A DNA stretch of 8,242 bases from Burkholderiales bacterium (GTDB lineage: Bacteria; Pseudomonadota; Gammaproteobacteria; Burkholderiales; Burkholderiaceae_C). Positions 1 to 5,525 of the stretch are shown piece by piece. The first letter of the stretch is position 1. The number at the start of each line of letters is the position of its first letter. Location of the stretch: positions 1 through 8,242 of the forward strand of contig JAABTC010000062.1 of assembly GCA_011390055.1 (NCBI GenBank), written 5' to 3'. Under the pieces are notes generated by a model, which saw only the letters and a program-made list of their open reading frames with translations, searched no databases and was not told the origin of the DNA. The position numbers were made by a program, and so were the translations under genes.

Positions 1-235
1 TCAGGTGCGTCACGCCCTCGCCCACCGCCTCGATGACGCCGGCGCCTTCCATGCCCAGCGCGAGCGGCAGCTTGTTCGGGTACAGGCCCGTGCGCTGGTA
101 CACGTCGATGTAGTTCAGGCCGCAGGCCACATGGCGGATGCGCACCTCGCCGGGGCCGGGCTGGCCCACCGCGAGGTCGACCATTTGCATGGTCTCGGGA
201 CCACCGAACTGCTGGATCTGGATTGCGCGCACCAT
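1..235 (-). CDS. NADPH:quinone oxidoreductase-like MDR protein (N-terminal part)
   Basis: This is the first 78 residues of a zinc-independent medium-chain dehydrogenase/reductase of the quinone oxidoreductase (Qor) type; the rest lies beyond the left edge. The reading frame starts at ATG 235-233 with MVRAIQIQQFGGPETM and runs open to base 1. The segment GLNYIDVYQRTGLYPN followed by LPLALGMEGAGVIEAVGEG is the classic GroES-like N-terminal domain of bacterial Qor, with the conserved N-(Y/F)-I-D and G-x-E-x-A/G-G patterns. Enzymes of this family pass electrons one at a time from NADPH to quinones in the cytosol, but many paralogues act on other enones, so the substrate is not settled. The Rossmann NADPH domain is outside the window. 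The gene is divergent from the DUF2007 gene with a 56-base gap. The ribosome binding site is weak (GGGGC upstream of ATG). The family call is firm; the exact substrate is not. Confidence 0.9.
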   Translation of the reverse strand, partial: MVRAIQIQQFGGPETMQMVDLAVGQPGPGEVRIRHVACGLNYIDVYQRTGLYPNKLPLALGMEGAGVIEAVGEGVTHL

Positions 236-291
236 GGTCTGCCCCGTTGTTGAAGGCGCGAGGTTAATCCAGCGGCGAGAATCCCGCGGCC
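236..291. promoter_or_regulatory. Divergent intergenic region, presumed back-to-back promoters
   Basis: These 56 bases separate the start codons of the leftward quinone oxidoreductase gene and the rightward DUF2007 gene, so promoters for both should lie here or run into the coding starts. The stretch is locally less GC-rich (GTTGTTGAAGG, GGTTAATCC) than the genes, but I could not find a convincing -35/-10 pair at proper spacing on either strand, and no clear operator palindrome. The assignment rests on gene layout only. Confidence 0.35.
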
Positions 292-597
292 ATGAAGCGC
301 CTCGCCCAAGCTCCCAACCTCGCCCTGGCCTCGCTGTGGTGCGACATGCTCGCGCAAGGGGGCTTCCCGGTCAGCGTGCAGCGCGCCTACACCAGCAGCA
401 TCGCCGGCGAGATCCCACCCGACCAGGCGCTGCCGGAGATCTGGATCCACGACGACAGCCGGCTTGACGCCGCCCGTGCGCTGCTCGCACAACTGCAGCG
501 CCCGGCCTGGCGGCACTGGCTGTGCACCGGCTGCGGCGAGCGCATCGACGGCCCATTCGACCAGTGCTGGTCGTGCGGCGCGGCCATGCCCGCATGA
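292..597 (+). CDS. DUF2007 protein with C-terminal zinc ribbon
   Basis: A 101-residue cytosolic protein. The first ~68 residues match the DUF2007 ('putative signal transducing protein') pattern: an opening MKRLAQAPNLALAS helix, a middle GEIPPDQALPEIWI strand segment and a closing acidic/alanine helix. The last 25 residues carry two CxxC knuckles, C78-x2-C81 and C92-x2-C95, which look like a zinc ribbon. DUF2007 resembles the PII/ACT-like ferredoxin fold, and its biochemical role is not known. ATG 292 is chosen because homologous proteins begin M-K-R-L and no upstream in-frame start fits the divergent gap; the ribosome binding site is poor. Its stop codon overlaps the next start (ATGA at 594-597), so the protein is probably co-translated with the EamA transporter. 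No function is assigned beyond the domain. Confidence 0.85.
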   Translation: MKRLAQAPNLALASLWCDMLAQGGFPVSVQRAYTSSIAGEIPPDQALPEIWIHDDSRLDAARALLAQLQRPAWRHWLCTGCGERIDGPFDQCWSCGAAMPA

Positions 598-1523
598 TCG
601 CCGCCCGCACCGCGCTGCTGATGACGCTGCCGCCCCTGATGTGGGCCGGCAACGCGGTGGTGGGCCGGCTCATGGTCGGCCACTTTCCGCCGCTGACGCT
701 GAACTTCGTGCGCTGGACCTTGGCCGCCTTGCTGCTGGCGCCACTGGGCTGGCATGCGCTGCGCGATTGGCGCGTGATCGGCCGATCGTGGCCCTACCTG
801 CTGGCCATCGGCAGCCTGGGCGTCGGCGTCTACAACGCTTTCCAGTACCTGGCGCTGACCACGTCCAGTGCGCTCAACGTCACGCTGATCGCCGCCTCGA
901 CCCCGCTGTGGATGCTGGCGGTGGGCGCGCTCGGCTTCGGCCAGCGCGTGGCGCCGCAGCAGCTCGCCGGCGCGGCGCTGTCGCTGGCCGGCGTGCTGCT
1001 GGTGGTCTCGCGCGGCGAGTGGCAAACACTGGCGCAGCTGCAGCTCGTTGTGGGCGACTTCTACATCCTGACCGCTGCGCTGGCGTGGGCGGTGTACAGC
1101 TGGCTGCTGGTGCAACCGCCCGCCTGGCTGCGGCCGCCGCCGCGCGCCACGCTGCTGGCCTGGGGCTGGGCCGGCGTGCTGCTGGTGCAGATGCTGTTCG
1201 GCCTGCTCGCGGCCGGCGCGGCTGCGGCTTTCGAATCGGCCACGCTCGCGCCGACGCCCATCGACTGGCGCAATGGCTGGCTGTGGGCGGCGCTCGCCTT
1301 CGTCGCCGTCGGCCCCTCGATCGTGGCTTACCGCTGCTGGGGCCTGGGCCTGGTGCTGGGTGGGCCCACGCTCGCCGCGTTCTTCGCCAACCTCACGCCG
1401 GTGTTCGCGGCCGTGCTGTCGGCCGCGCTGCTCAACGAGGCCCCGCGTGGGTTCCACGCGTTGGCCTTCGCGTTGATCCTGTCGGGCATCGCCGCTTCGG
1501 CCTGGCGGCCGCGACCGGCCTGA
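594..1523 (+). CDS. DMT superfamily (EamA) transporter
   Basis: A 309-residue inner-membrane protein of the drug/metabolite transporter superfamily. About ten hydrophobic helices fall into two EamA repeats. The first ends near STPLWMLAVGALGF and LAGAALSLAGVLLVVS. The second opens at VGDFYILTAALAWAVYSWLL and ends with LTPVFAAVLSAALLNE and ALILSGIAASAW, repeating the same pattern. The N-terminal helix has the typical P-x-MWAGNAVVGR motif. Members export or import amino acids, metabolites or drugs; nothing here fixes the substrate. Start: the frame is open 24 codons further upstream to ATG 522, but those residues are arginine-rich, lie within the DUF2007 gene and do not look like a membrane protein. 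ATG 594 overlaps the preceding stop codon (ATGA) and places the first helix at once, so it is preferred. The next gene, folA, begins 26 bases downstream. Confidence 0.92.
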   Translation: MIAARTALLMTLPPLMWAGNAVVGRLMVGHFPPLTLNFVRWTLAALLLAPLGWHALRDWRVIGRSWPYLLAIGSLGVGVYNAFQYLALTTSSALNVTLIAASTPLWMLAVGALGFGQRVAPQQLAGAALSLAGVLLVVSRGEWQTLAQLQLVVGDFYILTAALAWAVYSWLLVQPPAWLRPPPRATLLAWGWAGVLLVQMLFGLLAAGAAAAFESATLAPTPIDWRNGWLWAALAFVAVGPSIVAYRCWGLGLVLGGPTLAAFFANLTPVFAAVLSAALLNEAPRGFHALAFALILSGIAASAWRPRPA

Positions 1524-1549
1524 GCACCGCCGCACCCGCAAGCACCCCC

Positions 1550-2071
1550 ATGGCCATGACGACACCCCGCCCCGAACTCGTGCTGATCGCCGCGATGGAC
1601 CGCGAACGCGCGGTCGGCCGCGCCGGCGAGCTGTTGTGGCACGAGCCGGCCGACCAGCGCCACTTCCGCGCCGCCACGCTCGGCCATCCGGTGGTGATGG
1701 GTCGCAAGACCTGGGACTCTCTGCCCGCGCGCTTTCGGCCGCTGCCCGGCCGGCGCAACCTCGTCGTCACGCGCAATGCGCAATGGCAGGCGGCGGGCGC
1801 AGAAGCCGTGACCTCGCTCGACGCGGCGCTGGGCCGGCTCGCCGATGCGGCGCGCGTGTTCGTGATCGGTGGCGCCGAGCTCTACGCGCTGGCCCTGCCC
1901 GAGGCCGACACCTTGCTGTTGACCGAAACCCAGCACCGCTTCGACGGCGCCGACGCCCACTTTCCGGCCTTCGATCGCAACGCCTACCGCGAAGTCTCGC
2001 GGCTGGCGCAGGTGGGCGCCGACGGCACGCCCTACGCCTTCGTGCGCTACGAGCGCCAGCGTCGGGATTGA
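1550..2071 (+). CDS. folA: Dihydrofolate reductase
   Basis: A 173-residue cytosolic dihydrofolate reductase, which uses NADPH to make tetrahydrofolate for thymidylate, purine and methionine synthesis; it is the trimethoprim target. Visible family marks in order: LVLIAAMDRERAVG strand; active-site segment LLWHEPADQRHF with the catalytic acid in PAD; PVVMGRKTWDSLP (NADPH-binding G-R-K-T); PLPGRRNLVVTR; VFVIGGAELYALALP (the conserved I-G-G); and a C-terminal HFPAFD/FVRYER ending. Compared with the E. coli enzyme, the Met20-loop M-P-W reads L-L-W, and the acid is followed by Q rather than L. From memory this variant is common in Comamonadaceae. Start: ATG 1550; a second in-frame ATG at 1556 is equally possible, and neither has a good ribosome binding site. 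The frame stays open far upstream, but that stretch overlaps eamA and is not homologous. The usual partner thyA is not adjacent. Confidence 0.95.
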   Translation: MAMTTPRPELVLIAAMDRERAVGRAGELLWHEPADQRHFRAATLGHPVVMGRKTWDSLPARFRPLPGRRNLVVTRNAQWQAAGAEAVTSLDAALGRLADAARVFVIGGAELYALALPEADTLLLTETQHRFDGADAHFPAFDRNAYREVSRLAQVGADGTPYAFVRYERQRRD

Positions 2072-2116
2072 CGCAGCGCAAACCGGTGGCGGCGGGGTGC
2101 GCGCAAGCTCGCGCCC

Positions 2117-2677
2117 ATGCACGCATGCCTGCGCATCATCCGGGACGAACATGCCAGCCTGACGTCCGTGCTGCGCGCCCTGCTCGCCCATCTGGAAAGC
2201 AGCCGTCACGACGGCACGCCGCCCGACTTCGCGCTGCTGCGCACGATGGTGTTCTACCTCGATGAGTTTCCCGAGAAGCGGCACCACGCCAAGGAGTCGG
2301 GGTTGCTGTTTCCGAAACTGCGCGCTCGCACGCCGCTGTCGCGTGAGTTGATCGACCGCCTCGACGACGACCATGCGCTGGGCGAGCGGCGCATCCGCGA
2401 CCTGGAACATGCGCTGCTGGCCTTCGAGGTGCTGGGTGATGCGAGGCGGGCAGCCTTCACCCGCGAGGCCGACCGGTACGCCGGCTTCTACTTCGAACAC
2501 ATGTCGCTGGAAGAAAGACAGGTGCTGCCGCTGGCCGAGAAGGTGCTCACGCCGCGCGACTGGAGTGACCTGGACGACGCGTTCCTGGCCAACCGCGACC
2601 CGTTCGGCGCCCGTGGTCCCGAGGCGCTCTACGAGGCGCTCTACGAACGCATCGCTGCCGCGATGCCCGGCCTCTGA
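2117..2677 (+). CDS. Hemerythrin-like HHE domain protein
   Basis: A 186-residue soluble, all-helical protein of the bacterial hemerythrin HHE cation-binding family (YtfE/DUF438-like side). Candidate di-iron ligands are spaced as in the family: H12 in RDEH; H56/H57 and E60 in KRHHAKE; H86 and E90 in DDDHALGE; H128 with E132/E133 in FEHMSLEER. The LLFPKL and VLPLAEKVL phrases are also typical. Such proteins bind O2 or NO, or help repair iron centres; which applies here cannot be read from sequence. ATG 2117 is taken because the HHE domain begins immediately after it; there is no strong ribosome binding site. It follows folA by 45 bases on the same strand and faces the leftward cbb3 oxidase operon tail-to-tail. 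The length is that of a single-domain member with a short C-terminal extension ending EALYERIAAAMPGL. Confidence 0.9.
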   Translation: MHACLRIIRDEHASLTSVLRALLAHLESSRHDGTPPDFALLRTMVFYLDEFPEKRHHAKESGLLFPKLRARTPLSRELIDRLDDDHALGERRIRDLEHALLAFEVLGDARRAAFTREADRYAGFYFEHMSLEERQVLPLAEKVLTPRDWSDLDDAFLANRDPFGARGPEALYEALYERIAAAMPGL

Positions 2678-2731
2678 CCGTCGCCGCTGCGCGGCACCTG
2701 CGACCGATGAAACGCACTGCAAACCAAGCTT

Positions 2732-2768
2732 CCCGCCACGGAACCGGCTCTGCCGGGCCGTAGGCGGG
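2732..2768. repeat. Long interrupted inverted repeat (possible bidirectional terminator)
   Basis: An interrupted palindrome between two converging genes. CCCGCC (2732-2737) pairs with GGCGGG (2763-2768), ACGG (2738-2741) with CCGT (2758-2761), and CCGGC (2744-2748) with GCCGG (2752-2756), with a TCT loop and only small bulges: about 15 base pairs in all. The hairpin can form in RNA from either strand. No T-tract follows on either side, so it is not a textbook intrinsic terminator. Placement, and my recollection of similar sequence between genes in many Burkholderiales genomes, suggest an interspersed intergenic repeat with a terminator or mRNA-end role. Confidence 0.6.
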
Positions 2769-2769
2769 C

Positions 2770-2811
2770 GGCCCCCTCGGGGGGTAGCGAGCGAAGCGAG
2801 CGTGGGGGCTT
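2770..2811. repeat. G/C hairpin plus tandem AGCGAGCG repeat (Burkholderiales intergenic repeat)
   Basis: Directly after the long inverted repeat, GCCCCC (2771-2776) can pair with GGGGGG (2779-2784) across a TC loop, or alternatively with GGGGGC (2804-2809), enclosing a direct repeat of AGCGAGCG (2786-2793 and 2795-2802). This CCCCCTCGGGGGG...GCGTGGGGGCTTC pattern is familiar from intergenic regions of Comamonadaceae and relatives. It ends only a few bases from the stop codon of the leftward SafE-like gene (2816). Two mutually exclusive stems are possible. The function is unknown; a transcript-end or REP-like role is inferred. Confidence 0.6.
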
Positions 2812-2815
2812 CATT

Positions 2816-3505
2816 TCAGGCCAGCCCGCAATACGCCGCCACGCGTTGCCAGAGGCCGTGGCCGAGCGCCCAGCTCGAGCCGACGATCAACAGCGCCCCC
2901 GAGGCCCTCACCGCCCAGCGCAACCGGCCCACCTCCACACCGCGCGCCCAGGCCAACGGCAGCACCGCCAGGCCGAGCGACGACGTGGCGGCAAAGGCGG
3001 CCATCGCCGCGGCGCCCTGCAGCGGCGTGCTGGCCAAGGCCGCGACGACCAGGGCCGATTGCAGCAGCCCGCAGGGCAGGCCCACCCACAGGCTGCCGGC
3101 GCCCGCAGCCTGCAGCGGGCCGCTCATCGGCCGCCAGCCATCAGCGCCCGCGGGCGCTGGCGCGCTGCGGGCCGGCGCGCCGAGCCGTTCGAACCACGCC
3201 GGCAACGCGCCGGTGCAAAGCATCCATGCACCGATGCCAAGGGCCACCAGGTGCAACGCGGCCCACAGTGGGCGCAGCGCCGGCGCCAGGCCACCGAGCA
3301 TCTTCAGCAGCACGACGCCCCCCGCCACCAGCGCGCCTGCGGCGACGTAGCCCGCGAGGCGACCGCCCAGGAAGCCGGCCCAGGCGGCGTTGTCGCCGCC
3401 ACAGCGCCGCGCGAGGGCACTGCAAGGCGCACCACACATTGCCGTGCAATGCGGCGCACCCAACAGGCCGATCAGGCCAGCACTGGCGATCAGCGCGGCG
3501 TCCAT
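2816..3505 (-). CDS. SafE/UreH2-like membrane protein of the cbb3 operon
   Basis: A 229-residue inner-membrane protein with about six helices, of the sulfite exporter TauE/SafE-like (UreH_2/DsbD-like) family that often sits in cco clusters. Helix one is followed by a cysteine-rich motif GAPHCTAMCGAPC (H19, C20, C24, C28), the family's H-C-x-x-M-C-G signature. A second family signature, WVGLPCGLLQSALV, appears in the middle of the protein. A proline/alanine-rich loop (around SAPAPAGADG) joins the halves. Paired cysteines, histidine and methionine in and next to membrane helices suggest handling of a metal ion such as copper, or of thiols, but transport of either is inference. ATG 3505 has AAGG nine bases upstream and follows the stop of the 89-aa gene by 26 bases, so it is probably the last gene of the cco operon. 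The 'sulfite exporter' label should not be taken as function. Confidence 0.85.
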   Translation of the reverse strand: MDAALIASAGLIGLLGAPHCTAMCGAPCSALARRCGGDNAAWAGFLGGRLAGYVAAGALVAGGVVLLKMLGGLAPALRPLWAALHLVALGIGAWMLCTGALPAWFERLGAPARSAPAPAGADGWRPMSGPLQAAGAGSLWVGLPCGLLQSALVVAALASTPLQGAAAMAAFAATSSLGLAVLPLAWARGVEVGRLRWAVRASGALLIVGSSWALGHGLWQRVAAYCGLA

Positions 3506-3531
3506 CGGGAGCCTTCGACGCCGTCCACGGC

Positions 3532-3801
3532 TCAGGGCGCCTCGGCGCCGGGCTGTGGGTCGCGGCTGAGCAGCAGCGTGACCGACGCACCGACGCTGAA
3601 GAGCAACCAGAAGATCAGGAAGGTCAGCGTGTAGACGGCCTGCCGGCCCAGGCCCAGCGGTTCGCCGCCGAACCAGCGCAGGTCCATCGGGTCGAGCACC
3701 GCGAAAACCAGCATCTCGGCCACACCGGCCATGAAGAAGGCAGGCCAGAGCACGCGCAGCGCGTGCACCGCAAGGCGCCGCCGTTCACCGGGGGCTGTCA
3801 T
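3532..3801 (-). CDS. Unrecognised 89-aa two-helix membrane protein in the cco operon
   Basis: A small protein I cannot assign to a characterised family. It has a basic N-terminus (PGERRRLAVHALR), a first hydrophobic helix (about VLWPAFFMAGVAEMLVFAVL), a loop DPMDLRWFGGEPLGLGRQ, a second helix (about VYTLTFLIFWLLFSVGASVT) and a short C-terminal tail RDPQPGAEAP. The positive-inside rule puts both ends in the cytoplasm and the tryptophan-containing loop in the periplasm. ATG 3801 overlaps the end of the FixH-like gene by 17 bases. The frame is open further upstream, but that part is arginine-rich shadow of the FixH-like gene. From memory, similar small proteins occur at the same place in cco clusters of other Burkholderiales, usually annotated hypothetical. 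Position suggests a role in cbb3 oxidase assembly or stability; this is inference. Confidence 0.75.
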   Translation of the reverse strand: MTAPGERRRLAVHALRVLWPAFFMAGVAEMLVFAVLDPMDLRWFGGEPLGLGRQAVYTLTFLIFWLLFSVGASVTLLLSRDPQPGAEAP

Positions 3802-4054
3802 CGCCCCGCCCCTGGGCCGGCCGCACGCCGGTGGCCGCATGGTTGCGTGCCTGCACCGCCGGCGCAGCGCCGGCGGCCCGGGGTTGCACCCGCAACACCG
3901 GGTCGGCGCCGTCCATGGCGATGAACAGCGTGACAAACCCGGCGACGACCACCGTGGCCGGCCCGGCAATCACCAGCCATACCATCCGCACGCGCCACCA
4001 TGGCAGCGACGGGCCGGCGGGCTGGGCCGCGCCGTGAGACTTCAGGTTGGACAT
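3785..4054 (-). CDS. ccoH: Short FixH/CcoH-like cbb3 oxidase accessory protein
   Basis: An 89-residue protein with a short cytoplasmic N-terminus ending in PWWRVRMVW, one membrane helix (about residues 24-46, VWLVIAGPATVVVAGFVTLFIA), then a periplasmic segment starting GADPVL and ending QARNHAATGV plus a polar tail. The W-V-I-G-P helix and D-P-V motif are those of FixH/CcoH, which helps assemble and stabilise cbb3 oxidase. Full-length FixH is roughly 150 residues with a folded periplasmic domain, and most relatives have an EDYYR-type motif after D-P-V; both are missing here, so this is a reduced form. Start: ATG 4054 has an excellent ribosome binding site GAGGAG six bases upstream, whereas an earlier in-frame ATG at 4081 has none. 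It lies 55 bases after ccoG and overlaps the next gene by 17 bases. Confidence 0.75.
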   Translation of the reverse strand: MSNLKSHGAAQPAGPSLPWWRVRMVWLVIAGPATVVVAGFVTLFIAMDGADPVLRVQPRAAGAAPAVQARNHAATGVRPAQGRGDDSPR

Positions 4055-4060
4055 CGAGGT

Positions 4061-4066
4061 CTCCTC
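4061..4066 (-). promoter_or_regulatory. Strong ribosome binding site deciding the ccoH-like start
   Basis: GAGGAG on the minus strand, six bases ahead of ATG 4054. It is the best Shine-Dalgarno sequence in the window and selects this ATG over the in-frame ATG at 4081. Confidence 0.7.
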
Positions 4067-4109
4067 AATTCTTCGGCGCACATGCGGCGAGGTTGTGGCG
4101 CAGTGCCGT

Positions 4110-5525
4110 TTACCGCGGCACGACGAAGGTCGATTTCTCGACCACCGACGCGCCAGTCACGGTGGCGGTGATGGTGAACGCCAGCGCGTGTGCGCCGCTG
4201 CCCGCGCGCGCCGCGGCCTCGGGCGACAGGCGCACGGCCACCGGCATCCAGCGGGACTCGGCCGGTCCCACCTCGATGGTGTCCGCCGAGGCCAGTGCCA
4301 GCCCGGCCAGCGCGGGGCCCACGGGTTCGACGGCCACGCGGTAACGCTGCAGCGTCTCGGTGGCGTTCATGATTTGCAGCCGGTAGCTGTTCTCGATGTT
4401 GCCCTCGCCAACCTGGCGAGCGAGCGCGCCACGGTCGCGCACCACGTCGACCTTGAACGGCAGGCGCAGCGCCAGGCTGGTCACGAAGGCGACCACGATG
4501 GCCACCATGACGGCGCTGTAGACGAGCACCCGCGGCCTGGCCACGCGACGCAGCATCTGCGCCGTGCTCCAGCGCCCTGCGATGCCGTTCTGCGTGGCGT
4601 AGCGCACGAGCCCGCGCGGGGTGCCCATCTTGTCCATCACCCCGTCGCAGACGTCGGCGCAGGCAGCGCAGCCGATGCATTCCATCTGCAGCCCCTGGCG
4701 GATGTCGATGCCGGTCGGGCAGACCTGCACGCACAGCGTGCAATCGATGCAGTCACCCAGACCGAGCGCGCGCGGGTCGGCGTTGCGCGGGCGCGGGCCG
4801 CGCGGCTCGCCGCGGGCGTCGTCGTAGGCCACCAGCATCGTGTCGTGGTCGAACATCGCGCTTTGAAAGCGCGCGTACGGGCACATGTACTTGCAGACCT
4901 GCTCGCGCATGAAGCCGGCGTTGCCCCAGGTTGCGAAGGCGTAGAACACGACCCAGAACCACTCCCAGGGCCCGTACGACAGCGTGAACGACTCGGCCCA
5001 AAGCTGGCGGATCGGCGTGAAGTAGCCGACGAAGGTGAAGCCGGTCCACAGTGCAAGCACGATCCACACCGCATGCTTGCCGCCCTTGCGCCAGAGCTTG
5101 TTCCAGCTCCAGGGGGCGGCGTCCAGCCGCTGGCGGCGCACGCGGTCGCCCTCGAACCCGCGCTCGATGGCCATGAAGACCTCGGTGTAGACGGTCTGCG
5201 GGCAGGCATAGCCGCACCACACCCGCCCGGCCACCGCGGTGACCAGGAACAGGCCGTAGGCCGACAACAGCAGCAGGACGGTGAGGTAGATGAAGTCCTG
5301 CGGGTACATCACCAGGCCGCCGAGGTAGAAGCGGCGCGAGGCCAGATCGAACAGCACCGCCTGGCGCTCGTTCCACTGCAACCAGGGCGTGCCGTAGAAC
5401 ACCAGCTGCGTCAGGCCCACCATCCACCAGCGCAGCACCGCGAAGCGGCCGCTGACCGAGCGTGGGTAAATCTTGGCCTGCTTCTCGTACAGCCAGATGG
5501 TCTTGGCCGCGTTCGGGGGCGTCAC
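4110..5525 (-). CDS. ccoG: Cytochrome c oxidase accessory protein CcoG (polyferredoxin)
   Basis: A 471-residue inner-membrane iron-sulfur protein needed for cbb3 oxidase maturation; in Rhodobacter capsulatus CcoG is described as reducing Cu(II) to Cu(I) for the CuB site. In order: KIYPRSVSGRFA near residue 20, several helices, a GRVWCGYACPQTVYTEVF motif (C104, C108), CKYMCPYARFQ (C211, C215), then two [4Fe-4S] clusters, CIDCTLCVQVCP (C259, C262, C265, C269) and CIGCAACADVCD (C283, C286, C289, C293), one more helix, and a C-terminal immunoglobulin-like periplasmic domain ending STFVVPR. Start: GTG 5525 overlaps the ccoP stop as GTGA, typical of coupled genes. An in-frame ATG at 5576 would add 17 residues but needs a 55-base overlap with ccoP and has no ribosome binding site. 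The length fits the family either way. Confidence 0.95.
   Translation of the reverse strand: MTPPNAAKTIWLYEKQAKIYPRSVSGRFAVLRWWMVGLTQLVFYGTPWLQWNERQAVLFDLASRRFYLGGLVMYPQDFIYLTVLLLLSAYGLFLVTAVAGRVWCGYACPQTVYTEVFMAIERGFEGDRVRRQRLDAAPWSWNKLWRKGGKHAVWIVLALWTGFTFVGYFTPIRQLWAESFTLSYGPWEWFWVVFYAFATWGNAGFMREQVCKYMCPYARFQSAMFDHDTMLVAYDDARGEPRGPRPRNADPRALGLGDCIDCTLCVQVCPTGIDIRQGLQMECIGCAACADVCDGVMDKMGTPRGLVRYATQNGIAGRWSTAQMLRRVARPRVLVYSAVMVAIVVAFVTSLALRLPFKVDVVRDRGALARQVGEGNIENSYRLQIMNATETLQRYRVAVEPVGPALAGLALASADTIEVGPAESRWMPVAVRLSPEAAARAGSGAHALAFTITATVTGASVVEKSTFVVPR

Noticed and set aside
464..1549. Upstream in-frame extension of folA (a 535-codon frame)
   Set aside because: The extension overlaps eamA in another frame, is alanine/arginine-rich and has no similarity to dihydrofolate reductase; the enzyme starts at 1550 or 1556.
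387..1565. A 392-codon open frame on the - strand, opposite the EamA gene
   Set aside because: Low-complexity R/Q/G/H composition, no domain or ribosome binding site, and fully antisense to a clear membrane transporter and the DUF2007 gene.
1328..2722. A 464-codon open frame on the - strand across folA and the hemerythrin gene
   Set aside because: It spans two well-supported + strand genes and has a composition typical of antisense shadows in high-GC DNA.
2762..2811. Possible CRISPR-like or IS-end repeat
   Set aside because: Only a single pair of adjacent 8-base direct repeats plus hairpins; there are no regularly spaced repeats, target-site duplication or transposase nearby.
2846..3634. 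A 262-codon + strand frame opposite safE
   Set aside because: Arginine/glutamine/proline-rich shadow of the SafE-like gene with no membrane helices or motifs.
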